DNA from: JAHBXE01 sp044222195 | Lineage (GTDB): Bacteria > Planctomycetota > Phycisphaerae > Phycisphaerales > UBA1924 | Assembly (NCBI GenBank): GCA_044222195.1 | Contig: JBGANS010000002.1 | Span: 1-64,000, forward strand | DNA: 64,000 bases | Direction: 5' to 3' | Shown: positions 44,891 to 53,334 of the stretch, piece after piece | Layout of the letters: each line of letters starts with the position of its first letter | Numbering within the stretch: position 1 is the stretch's first letter | Program-made: the position numbers and the translations under genes | Notes under the pieces: model-generated | The model's input: the letters and a program-made list of their open reading frames with translations, nothing else | What the model was told of the DNA's origin: nothing | Database searches by the model: none

Positions 44891-45627
44891 TCGCGTCCTT
44901 CCCCCATCAGCGACTGGCACCAATCCTTCAATTCTGCGACGAGCGTCGGCTGATGCCGAAACTCAATCGCGGAGAAGATTTCACCCTTTGGCGCGTATCG
45001 AGCAAAGCTGATCTGGGCGTGATCCTCGTCCACAATCAGCAAATCGAATCGCGGGTGGCTTGCGGTTTCGAGGACGCGAAGCCGAAAGTGACGGTCCACT
45101 CCATGCTCCTGCATGATGGCCAATTTCTGCCTCTGCGCAGCCCGAAACAGTTTGCGATCGACTCGCTGCTTATCGACGATCAGCATGGCATCAAACTGCG
45201 GCTCCCGGCCATCTTGCGAGAGCTTCTTCATGCACGCCGAGACCGTCTGAACGAAGTCATCCGGTGCGCGGGGTTTGTCGGCGGATACCACGATGCGAAT
45301 CCGCCGTTGCATCAGGTGGCATAGCTCCTTAGCTGATTCGTATACCGCCTTCTGGCCGACGAGGTGTTTGACCCCGTGCAACGTGCGACACCCCAAGACG
45401 TACCCCAACCCGGCTAGGTCCGATGAGTCGCGCAGGGTGCCGTCTGGAACTGCGAAGGTCGTCTCAAAGAGTTCTCGCGTGTGAGGTAGACATTTTCCCC
45501 CGTTGGCGACGTGTCGGACTCGCTTGGGGTCGATCCCTGCCTTCTTTGCAAACTGTGACCGCGACAGGCGTGTCCTGCGCAAGAGTTCAAGGAAGATCTC
45601 GGTATTGACCGGTTCACCCTTGGGCAT
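44827..45627 (-). CDS. HTH-domain protein with unknown C-terminal domain
   Basis: 266 residues from the ATG at 45627 (45642 is another option; the frame is open to 45762). The N-terminal ~55 residues form an XRE-like helix-turn-helix (RTRLSRSQFAKKAGIDPKRV). A 'speckle' of Leu/Gly follows (GLGYVLGCRTLHGVKHLVG), then a possible alpha/beta domain with RIRIVVSADKP, FDLLIVDEDHAQISFARY and VAELKDWCQSL. I recognise no family for the latter. The HTH suggests a regulator fused to a sensing or effector domain. It opens the second element. Confidence 0.7.
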   Translation of the reverse strand: MPKGEPVNTEIFLELLRRTRLSRSQFAKKAGIDPKRVRHVANGGKCLPHTRELFETTFAVPDGTLRDSSDLAGLGYVLGCRTLHGVKHLVGQKAVYESAKELCHLMQRRIRIVVSADKPRAPDDFVQTVSACMKKLSQDGREPQFDAMLIVDKQRVDRKLFRAAQRQKLAIMQEHGVDRHFRLRVLETASHPRFDLLIVDEDHAQISFARYAPKGEIFSAIEFRHQPTLVAELKDWCQSLMGEGRDYEEWLASASSRKRGRRVVGS

Positions 45628-45778
45628 GTGCGGCTCAACCATAGGACCGCAAACGCCCGTTCCTGCGCCCCGATAAGGCTCTTGCCGTGCCTGGGCCGGG
45701 CAGCGAGACTCTGTGTGCGGCGGAACACCGTAACTTGTGCCGTCTCCCGCTGCGGGCGGCACTCAGAAAGGGGCCATC

Positions 45779-46024
45779 ATGGGTCTATTCAGCAAAGATG
45801 TTTCGACGGGGAAGAAGGAGTGGTCAGAGACGAGTGGGGGCGGCGAGCGAGTCACGATCACTCACGCCGATGGATCTAGTCGGGACGTGACCAAGGAGTC
45901 AGACGGGCGAATCACCGTCACGGATCACCGGTCCGATGGGTCGAGCGTCACTGGCGATGGGCACCGCTTCTCTTCAACTTTCACTGACCTCAGTGATGCT
46001 GATCGCGTGAACACGCGGAAGTGA
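45779..46024 (+). CDS. Small hydrophilic hypothetical protein
   Basis: 81 residues from the ATG at 45779, with AAAGGGG upstream. Very polar and rich in T, S, D and G, with alternating short strands (RVTITHADGSSRDVTKESDG, ITVTDHRSDGSSVTGDGH), suggesting a small beta-meander. No signal peptide. An intrinsic terminator follows at 46065-46097, so it is a single-gene unit. Divergent from the HTH gene. Confidence 0.7.
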   Translation: MGLFSKDVSTGKKEWSETSGGGERVTITHADGSSRDVTKESDGRITVTDHRSDGSSVTGDGHRFSSTFTDLSDADRVNTRK

Positions 46025-46064
46025 CTGGGCATCTCAACCTGGCCCGATCCAGAAAACAATTGCG

Positions 46065-46097
46065 ACCTGTCCACTCCTGGTGGGCAGGTTCTTTTTT
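46065..46097 (+). terminator. Intrinsic terminator after the 81-residue gene
   Basis: Ten-bp stem (46065-46074 with 46080-46089, one G-U pair, five-base loop) followed by TTCTTTTTT. It lies 41 bp past the stop at 46024. Confidence 0.88.
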
Positions 46098-46134
46098 GGT
46101 TTCGACAGAGGCCTCGAATGGGAGGACTAGCAAT

Positions 46135-47757
46135 CTAGTCCCTCTTGAGTCGTGCCCCTTGCTGTCGGATGATCTCGTACGCCACTCGGTTGGCCCCGTA
46201 GCCGCCGGGCAGTCGGACATATGGCTTGTCGAACTCATTGCAGGTCGCTTGAACATCCTCAAACGAGTGGCTCGCCCATCGGATCGCCAAGAGAACCAGA
46301 GCGGTCTCACTCCGCCGAACGTCGGGGATGAACGAGGAGATGGATTCGTGCTCCCGACTTGACAGCCACCGAAGCTCTTTAAGTTCGAGTTCCTGCTCAA
46401 GCATCTTCCTCGCCGGTTCGCGTGCCTCGCCGCCGATCAATACGGCGATCTTTCCGCGAAGAAGCTCGCGGGCTTCGACAAGTTCGGGCGAAGGCGCTCG
46501 GTCACCTTCCGTCGCAGAAGTGGAACGGGCCTGATTGGCGAGCTTCTGATCGATGAAGGGCAGGACTCGACGGAAGGTGCCTTCTCGCATTGCGAGGTCA
46601 TCCGGAATGAAGTCGGCGAGCGGAACGAGAAGATCGACCAACCTGGGATCTGAGGGCTTCCCACCTGCTTCGAGGAACTGCTGCATGGCCGATTGGATCC
46701 GGCCCCAGTCGTTCTCGTGGTCGGCGGCGTCATCTACCTGAATCTGGCTCGTGTGATAGCGGATCGTGTTCAGGTGCTTCTTCAGGGCCTTGTCGCGTGA
46801 ACGTTCGGCTTCGCACCGCTCTGTCGCCCCATCGATTCTCGCCTGAAGGCCGCCCCACAACGACGGGTTGGCCATGTCGGACCGGGACAGGTTTGAGACA
46901 AACTCGCCACGCCTCTCGGCCTCGTCACGGCACCACTCGAAGACTCCAACCTGAACGCCATCCCGCGAAACCTCAACCATGCTGAGGGCCGACAGGACCA
47001 TCGACTGGGCTTCCGCGAGCAGCCGCAAATGGTCGATGGGCGCATCCGCCCCTTCATTGAACGACGCGACAAGCTGGGCTGAGCGTGCCATGTTGCGGTA
47101 GCAGCCAGCAAGCATCACCCAGTCGTCTCTGGGAATCCGTGCAGTCTCCCTGTCGATCATCCACAGATAGAGAGGCTGCATCGAGCCAGCCTCCTCGCGG
47201 ATCGCGTTGTACTCAGGCTTCACGACTTCAAAGTCCTCCATGTTGTCGTGGCGACGAATGGCCCAATCGCATGCACGAGCGCAGAGGTCCGCTCGGCGAG
47301 CCAGCAGCGACAGCGGTGTTCGTGACGCCGTGGGCTCCTTGGTCAACGGCAACTGAGGCACGGCAACCCGAGCCGAGACCGCCGCGCCGCTGAACTTCGT
47401 GAGCAAATCTCGCAGAGCGTCCGCGTTGGCGACGGGCTCTGATGGGGATGCTGCAAGAGCCGGCTGGGCGAGATGCGGGGCAACATGCGTTGAAGCCGCC
47501 GTGGGGATGACGGATTCATCCGTCGAGGACGCTGGCGCACTGGCGGACTCCGAGGGTGGTGAGGCAGTCGGGGCGGAGCCTGGAGAACTCTCGACCAACG
47601 CCAGCACCAGCAACGCCGTCGCTCGAAGGGCTTCCTTCGCCGCAGGAGAGAGACCTCCGCTTCCGCTCAGAGCCTGCGCCCATGCGGACGCGGCGGATGA
47701 GATCAGTGCAGCGAGATCGGGTTTCGGGGTGGATTCACCAGGGTGCGACGGTTCCAT
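46135..47757 (-). CDS. Large protein with DUF2325-like C-terminal domain
   Basis: 540 residues. Residues 1-120 are Ala/Ser/Pro-rich and probably disordered. The middle ~280 are helical (SLLARRADLCARACDWAIRR; GCYRNMARSAQLV). The last ~105 (KIAVLIGGEAREPARKMLEQ, VRRSETALVLLAIRWASHSF, FDKPYVRLPGGYGANRVAYE) match the layout of DUF2325: a VLxxGG strand, an alpha/beta core and a late SH motif followed by a KPxV strand. Function unknown. It ends a minus-strand run below the viperin gene. Confidence 0.68.
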   Translation of the reverse strand: MEPSHPGESTPKPDLAALISSAASAWAQALSGSGGLSPAAKEALRATALLVLALVESSPGSAPTASPPSESASAPASSTDESVIPTAASTHVAPHLAQPALAASPSEPVANADALRDLLTKFSGAAVSARVAVPQLPLTKEPTASRTPLSLLARRADLCARACDWAIRRHDNMEDFEVVKPEYNAIREEAGSMQPLYLWMIDRETARIPRDDWVMLAGCYRNMARSAQLVASFNEGADAPIDHLRLLAEAQSMVLSALSMVEVSRDGVQVGVFEWCRDEAERRGEFVSNLSRSDMANPSLWGGLQARIDGATERCEAERSRDKALKKHLNTIRYHTSQIQVDDAADHENDWGRIQSAMQQFLEAGGKPSDPRLVDLLVPLADFIPDDLAMREGTFRRVLPFIDQKLANQARSTSATEGDRAPSPELVEARELLRGKIAVLIGGEAREPARKMLEQELELKELRWLSSREHESISSFIPDVRRSETALVLLAIRWASHSFEDVQATCNEFDKPYVRLPGGYGANRVAYEIIRQQGARLKRD

Positions 47758-47841
47758 CGAGAAGCTCCTTCGAAAAGGATACTGGATTGGGACTCGACAA
47801 TCTCCTGCCGCCCGGTTTCCCGAACGGCAGGTAGAGGGGTT

Positions 47842-48015
47842 TCAAGGCTTGGGCTTGTTCTGCTCCGCTGCCCGCTGGGCTCGGGCCGCGAAGTTGTCTT
47901 TGGACACCTTCCCCTCGTGCTGCTTCGCGGTGGCGCTCTGGATCCTGGAGGCATCCTCGGGCGTCATCGGGTTGGGCTTGGCCGCCTTGGACTCTGGCTT
48001 CTGATCGTGTGACAT
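47842..48015 (-). CDS. 57-residue charged small protein
   Basis: ATG at 48015 with GGAG about 7 bases upstream, stop at 47842-47844. It encodes a Lys/Ala/Gln-rich protein with PMTPEDASRIQSATAKQ and SKDNFAARAQRAAEQ, a pattern I have seen in small proteins that read xTPxDAxRIQSAxAK...FAARAQ, often on mobile elements. It is helical and soluble with no signal peptide. It lies between the broken viperin gene (67 bp) and the DUF2325-like gene (84 bp), same strand. Confidence 0.72.
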   Translation of the reverse strand: MSHDQKPESKAAKPNPMTPEDASRIQSATAKQHEGKVSKDNFAARAQRAAEQNKPKP

Positions 48016-48082
48016 GACAGAACTCCGTGTCCGTGCCGCCGTCGTCCGACAAGGAGGGCGTCGGCGCGGACGAGGTGTGGAC

Positions 48083-48999
48083 TTAGCGGCGGATCGAGAC
48101 GGTCAGCGGCGTGGGGGCAACCCACTCGTAGTGGCCGTCTCGATCCAGGAACTTCTGATACTCAAACTGAACGTCGGCAAACGCGGCGTTCACTCCCACT
48201 TCGAGGATCGGACGGGAGTAGACATACCGCCCACCGACGTTGCTGAAGAAGCGGCCGATGGGGTCGATCATGCAGTACGAGCCGTCATCGCGTCGTTGGA
48301 CTCCGCGATCAGCGGGATTCCTTGCCCTTTGAGGTGCTGATGCCTCTTGATGAAGGCGAGGAACTGGTTTTCACCGATGGAGAGGTCGTTGATGCAGCCA
48401 TCGTTCTGGCCCCGAACGGGGAGCATTTGGAAGACCTTCCAGCGATCTGGGCGAACCCGGAGGACGAATTCGGACATGTCCTCGCTCCACGTCAGCCGCG
48501 TTACTGTGGTGTTGAGCTTGGTCCTGATGCCAAGAGCCCTGAGGAGACCGAACTGGCGAATGCTCCGAGCGACATGGCCGCCGCGACCACGACCCAGAGC
48601 GATCTCGACTCGCTCTACAGCGGAGTCAACGGAGAGACCCACCCAGTCCAAGAGCGTCGAACAGTCCGCCAAGAGGCGTTCCAGCCCATGACCATTGGTC
48701 ACGATTGAGTTGGTGAACCCCAGCGAACGACTGTGCTGGAGTAAGTCTGGCAGATAGGGACAAAGGGTCGGCTCGCCGCCGACGTAGTTGAGCTTTTCGC
48801 CACCTGCGGACCTCAAGAGGTCGATCAGACGACGGCAGTCATCGATTTGAAGGCCAGTCTTCGTCTCGCGCAGTGGTTCGTCATCGTTGAAGATGGCGAA
48901 GCAGAACTTGCAGCAGTAATTGCAGGGCTTCCAGAAGTGTAAGTTGACGGCGGAGGGAATCGAGAGCGAAGCAGAGGCGGAGAGATCTGAGGAGATCAT
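48083..48999 (-). pseudogene. Prokaryotic viperin (radical SAM), frameshifted
   Basis: From the ATG at 48999 (AGGAAT upstream) 243 residues are in frame to a TGA at 48268; the rest continues in the next frame to 48083. Viperin signatures are clear: CNYCCKFCF (C26, C30, C33; radical SAM CxxxCxxC), NYVGGEP, SVDSAVERVEIALGRG, KLNTTVTRLTWSEDM, RWKVFQ and ESNDAM, then in the second frame SYCMIDPIGRFFSNVGG and ILEVGVNAAF. Viperins make 3'-deoxy-3',4'-didehydro nucleotides that stop phage transcription. One missing G near 48,281-48,284 (ACGGC where ACGGGC would restore frame) explains the break; repaired length ~305 residues. It may be a real mutation, a sequencing error or recoding. Confidence 0.9.
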
Positions 49000-49133
49000 G
49001 GCAGATTCCTGTGGGGGTTGTTCTGCGGCTACTGCTCGAACCGAGCAGCAACCAGCCACGGAACCGCGATGCCCGCGAGGGGCTGTGGGCGCAGAGTGCG
49101 CACCAAAAGGCGGCCACTTGAAATGATGAAACG

Positions 49134-50840
49134 TCAGTTGGGAAGAGCTTCAGTCGTACGGCTGGCCTCCAGTTCTCGGGTTCGACGCATCCCGTTCTCA
49201 TCGATGGGCTGCTTCAGACTCTTCATGTGAGAATGCCGCAGCCAGAGAAAGGCGTCGAAGATGACGCGGCGGTGCGAGTAGCCCTTTGGGATGCGCGGCT
49301 CATGCCGGAGTTCCACGTAGGCTTGCTTCGCGGCGTCGCGTACCGCTTTCTCAGGATCATGCTTGGCGGACCAGTTCAAGATGTGGTGCCCCCTTCCTCC
49401 CGGATTGATGCAGAGAGCGCTGATGGCGTAGATGCAGCCCTCTCGCCACGCGGGGTCGGGTTCAACCAAGTCCTCATTCCGGATTGTTCCTGACTGAGGA
49501 CGGCGTTCACGAGTCTTGAGCCGTTCGAGGCACCAGTCGGCAAACTCCGTCCGAAACTGCTTCAACTCCGGATCCTGCCTGTCCCACCTCCCAACGAAGT
49601 GGTGAACCATGTTCGTCATACTGCGCGGGATCGCCTCCCAGGGCGTCGGCGGATCATCGGGCTTCTGATCTATCCAATAGCGGAGGTCCGGGGAGACTGC
49701 CGGAGCCGCCAGCGCACGGAACGCAAGCAAGAGCGGCTTCACGGCTTTCCACGGACTTCCGATGTTGAACAGGACGAAGAGACAACTTCGGAAGTGTGGC
49801 TCGATCCGGGCAAACTCGGCCTTAGTGTCGGGATCGCCCGCGCGTCGAAGTAACGGACGCAGTCGGCCAATTTCATCGGCGGTCACTCGGCGCAGGTGTT
49901 CCAGTTCAGAGGCCTCGATCCATGCGGACGATTGATCCACCGCCATCCAGAGGAACCGCATCCAGACGTGCATCAGCTTCGGTGGTGGTTCATCGCATTC
50001 CAGCAGGCGAACGGTGGCCATTCTGAAGATCAGTTGTGCCACGAGTGCGAGCCCTTCGCCCTTCTCCGCGAAGAACTCGGGATGCAACACCTCCAGGTGA
50101 CCGGTCTCGTCGGGACATTTCCATACGGCCAATGCGTACGCGATACCGCGAGCGCGAAGCAGGAAGGCGTCCAGAGCGACCGTGTCCATACCTTCCGTCA
50201 ACGCGGCCACCGTGGACGGTCCCTCAACATCAAGCCAGAACGGGAGCGAACGAGGATCGGTCAGATGATCTTGGCGGCCTGCGTAGCTCCTTTGGAAGTC
50301 CCACCAATCTTCGAGTGCACCAAAGGCCGAGACGGCTACCGGATCGATTAAGGCATCGGACGCAATCGCATCGCACCAACGCATTCGACGAGCAAACCAC
50401 TGCACGTAGTAGGGGTCCGCGTTCTGCCGTTGTGGGATAGCTTGCACAAACGCGGCATTGAGGTCGGCCTTCCGAGCCCGGCACTCGTGAGCAAATGCTC
50501 TGAGCGGCAGAAATGCCTCCGCAAGGGCCGCAGGGTCTTTTTCCTTGCCCTTCATTCCCAGGCGGTTGATCGCATTGATTGCAAGAACGTCCAATACGAC
50601 GACCAGAGCGACAGCAAGGCCACCGTCCTTCGCCTCGAACGCCTTTGTGAACTGATCGAGGTAGACGTTGGCAATGCCCGAGTCCCTGGACTGGCTGAGG
50701 GAGGCCTCTTCGCGGAATCCCAGCGCGTTCAGGATGGCCCGCGCGACCCACTCGCGGTCACTCCCGAGCGCGGACGGCAGCCTCGACTGCGCGTATTCCC
50801 CCAGCGACATTGGCGACAAATCTGAGAGTTTTCGAGCCAC
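49134..50840 (-). CDS. Large helical protein of unknown function, upstream of viperin
   Basis: 568 residues from a GTG at 50840 with a weak purine-rich site upstream. Almost all-helical, Trp-rich (EDWWDFQRSYAG, FLWMAVDQSSAW, AIPRSMTNMVHHFVGRW), without signal peptide or catalytic motif I can name. The C-terminus (HHILNWSAKHDPEKAVRDAAKQAYVELRHEPRIPKGYS) reads like a HEAT-like end. It is the first gene of the minus-strand run that continues into the viperin gene 134 bp downstream, so it may be a partner or sensor. Divergent from the GmrSD-like gene across 278 bp, where I see no gene. Confidence 0.75.
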   Translation of the reverse strand: MARKLSDLSPMSLGEYAQSRLPSALGSDREWVARAILNALGFREEASLSQSRDSGIANVYLDQFTKAFEAKDGGLAVALVVVLDVLAINAINRLGMKGKEKDPAALAEAFLPLRAFAHECRARKADLNAAFVQAIPQRQNADPYYVQWFARRMRWCDAIASDALIDPVAVSAFGALEDWWDFQRSYAGRQDHLTDPRSLPFWLDVEGPSTVAALTEGMDTVALDAFLLRARGIAYALAVWKCPDETGHLEVLHPEFFAEKGEGLALVAQLIFRMATVRLLECDEPPPKLMHVWMRFLWMAVDQSSAWIEASELEHLRRVTADEIGRLRPLLRRAGDPDTKAEFARIEPHFRSCLFVLFNIGSPWKAVKPLLLAFRALAAPAVSPDLRYWIDQKPDDPPTPWEAIPRSMTNMVHHFVGRWDRQDPELKQFRTEFADWCLERLKTRERRPQSGTIRNEDLVEPDPAWREGCIYAISALCINPGGRGHHILNWSAKHDPEKAVRDAAKQAYVELRHEPRIPKGYSHRRVIFDAFLWLRHSHMKSLKQPIDENGMRRTRELEASRTTEALPN

Positions 50841-51118
50841 GATTCACTCTTCTGGCCAGGGGCCGAAAGGTGCTTTCCGAGAACTGATCGGTGATCGGTG
50901 AGAGTCATTGGCAACTCTCTGGACGGGGCCGTAGGCCCAAGCGCGAACGATCTGCCATCATGATAGCGTAAAGATGGCGACAAAAGGGTAGGCCTCTTCC
51001 TTTCTGGTACTCTTGGGAGAAATTGGACACTCGAAGTAGATGGCCTAACGCTCAAGCCCTTTGGTGGCCAATCGACCGTGAACGGGCACTTTTCCGCACG
51101 ATGACTCAGCCGCATTGA

Positions 51119-53323
51119 ATGGACGCTAGAGCCAAGACAGTCAAGGAAGTCCTGCACACCGGTGACCAGTACTTGGTGCCGTTCTTTCAGCGCCACTACT
51201 CCTGGAAACGCAAGAACTGGGACCGACTGTGGGCGGACATCATCGGCCTCCTTGAGGACGACGATCCGAAGTCGCAGCATTTCATGGGGCCGTTGGTGTG
51301 CACGCCAACGGATCACGTTCCAGGCGAGGTGACGCCCTACCAACTCATCGATGGCCAGCAGCGATTGACGACTCTCAGCGTCTTCCTGGCCGCGATTGCT
51401 GGTTCTGCTCGACAACAAGGACTTGCAGAGCTTGCCGACGAAATCACCGAGGACTTTCTAGTTCACAAGAGAAAGAAGGGTTTTCAGCGATTCAAGGTTG
51501 TGCCCCGCACGGGGGATCGGGAAGTCCTCCAAAACGTTATCGAAGGCGAGGTCGAGAGGGAGTTCCGCCGCGACGGAATCGTCCAGGCATGGAGGCTGTT
51601 CCGCAAACGCATCGATGCTCACTCGGCCTCGGGAGATGGGACGGAGAAATCGCTGCGAAGGCTGCTCAGCACTGTAGTGGATCGACTCTCTTTGGTCGTC
51701 ATCACGATCATGGGTGAGAATCCCTACGAAATCTTCGAGAGCCTGAACTCCACCGGGTTACCGCTTGAGCAATCAGACCTCATTCGCAACTACTTGTTCA
51801 TGCAGATCCCTTTGACCGAACAGGACGAGTTCAGCCAGCGGCACTGGCAGGAACTTGAACAGCTATTCGAAGCCAGCGGCAAGTTCCCGTCCCTTTCGCA
51901 GACACCGTTCTATCGCAATTACATCATGCGGCATGGTGCGTACGCAAAGCGACACGAGATCTTCATCGGCTTCAAGCGACAGGCGAAGGAAGCCAAGCTG
52001 ACACCGGCAGCCCTAGTCGCGGATCTGAAGAAATACGCCCGCTACGAACAACAACTGCGTCGCCCTGGAGCGTGCCAAGACTCTGCATTGGGACAATCGC
52101 TCCTAGCGGTGGAAGCTCTCGACATCGCCACGGCCCATTCGTTGATTATGCGGCTTCTCGCGGCTCGGGAGGATGGGAAGATCACCGCCTCCGAGTTGTT
52201 TGGATGCCTGACTGATTTGCAGAGCTTTGTTCTTCGCCGCTCGATCTGCGGCGAAACGACGCGGCCCTACAGCAGGTGGTTCGTAGCGGCGATCAAAGAA
52301 CTGGCCGCTTCGCCAAGAGCGGACCTTCAGAAGTTCTGGATGTCCAAAGGATGGCCGGATGACAAGACACTTCTGACTCAGTTCCAGACATTCCCGATCT
52401 ACCGGCGAGAGAGAAGCAAGGCTCGCCTCATTCTGGAAGCTGCGGAAACAGCGAAAGCGCACAAGGAGGCGGCGACTCTTTCACAGGCGACCATCGAGCA
52501 TATCTTGCCCCAGGCGGTTTCAGATGACGCATCGGGCAAGTCCTGGAAGGAAATGTTGGGAGCGAACTGGAAGGATGTTCACGAACGACTGCTGCACACG
52601 CTGGGGAACCTGACTCTGTCGGCGTACAACCCGAACTTGTCCAAGCACAGCTTTGCGCGGAAAAAGGAAATTCTGTCTGACAGCAAGATCGGCTTGAACG
52701 ACTACTTCGCCAAGCAGTCCGCCTGGAATGAAGCGGCAATTCTCCAACGATCAAACGCTCTCGGCGAACTGGCTGTGCGGCTTTGGCCCAGGCCATCAGG
52801 CGGTCCGACGTATGTTGTGCCAGTTGATTCGAGCAATGGAAAGAGCGTCAAAGCGCAGTGGCGAAAGCTCTACAAGCAGTACTGGGTGACGGCTTCGGAA
52901 CGCTGGGAGGGCAACGTCGGACCGATGAAGATGGCGAAGCCCCGCGAATGGGCTTGGCTTGGATTTTCGATGCGGAAACGAGGCTTTGTCTATTACACCT
53001 GGATCAACCCGAAGCTACGCTGGATTGCGGTCGGATTCTCGACCACGGGAAAAGCGAACAAAGAGAACTTCGGCAAGCTCAAGGCAAGAGCAGAGGATAT
53101 CGAGCGGTCACTTGGCGGCCCACTGGTGTGGGATGAAATGATCGGCAAGACGTGGACCAATGTGAGTCTGTTCAAGCGAGATACAGATCCGACGCGAGAG
53201 GACCACTGGGAGCGACAGCACGATTGGCTGCTCAAGCGCTTGCTGGCACTTGAGCAAGCAGTTCGCCCTCACTTGCTAGACCTGAAGCGTGGGGAGAATG
53301 AAGAAGACACGGAAGCAGAGTGA
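51119..53323 (+). CDS. GmrSD-type DUF262/DUF1524 nuclease
   Basis: 734 residues. The N-terminal DUF262 (ParB/sulfiredoxin fold) has VPFFQRHYSWKRKNWDRLW and D78-GQQRL. A central helical region follows. DUF1524 (His-Me finger/HNH) has IEHILPQ with H461, then LHTLGNLTLSAYN and FARKKEIL. The last ~190 residues (YWVTASERWEG, WIAVGFSTTGKANKENF) look like a DUF4268-type C-terminal domain. This matches type IV, modification-dependent restriction enzymes of the GmrSD family, which use NTP to cut phage DNA with modified bases. Single-polypeptide S plus D form. The ATG at 51119 has no strong Shine-Dalgarno. Confidence 0.9.
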   Translation: MDARAKTVKEVLHTGDQYLVPFFQRHYSWKRKNWDRLWADIIGLLEDDDPKSQHFMGPLVCTPTDHVPGEVTPYQLIDGQQRLTTLSVFLAAIAGSARQQGLAELADEITEDFLVHKRKKGFQRFKVVPRTGDREVLQNVIEGEVEREFRRDGIVQAWRLFRKRIDAHSASGDGTEKSLRRLLSTVVDRLSLVVITIMGENPYEIFESLNSTGLPLEQSDLIRNYLFMQIPLTEQDEFSQRHWQELEQLFEASGKFPSLSQTPFYRNYIMRHGAYAKRHEIFIGFKRQAKEAKLTPAALVADLKKYARYEQQLRRPGACQDSALGQSLLAVEALDIATAHSLIMRLLAAREDGKITASELFGCLTDLQSFVLRRSICGETTRPYSRWFVAAIKELAASPRADLQKFWMSKGWPDDKTLLTQFQTFPIYRRERSKARLILEAAETAKAHKEAATLSQATIEHILPQAVSDDASGKSWKEMLGANWKDVHERLLHTLGNLTLSAYNPNLSKHSFARKKEILSDSKIGLNDYFAKQSAWNEAAILQRSNALGELAVRLWPRPSGGPTYVVPVDSSNGKSVKAQWRKLYKQYWVTASERWEGNVGPMKMAKPREWAWLGFSMRKRGFVYYTWINPKLRWIAVGFSTTGKANKENFGKLKARAEDIERSLGGPLVWDEMIGKTWTNVSLFKRDTDPTREDHWERQHDWLLKRLLALEQAVRPHLLDLKRGENEEDTEAE

Positions 53324-53334
53324 GCATGAAATGC

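Noticed and set aside
48322..48708. Plus-strand frame opposite the viperin gene
   Set aside because: Antisense shadow of conserved viperin motifs; no independent support.
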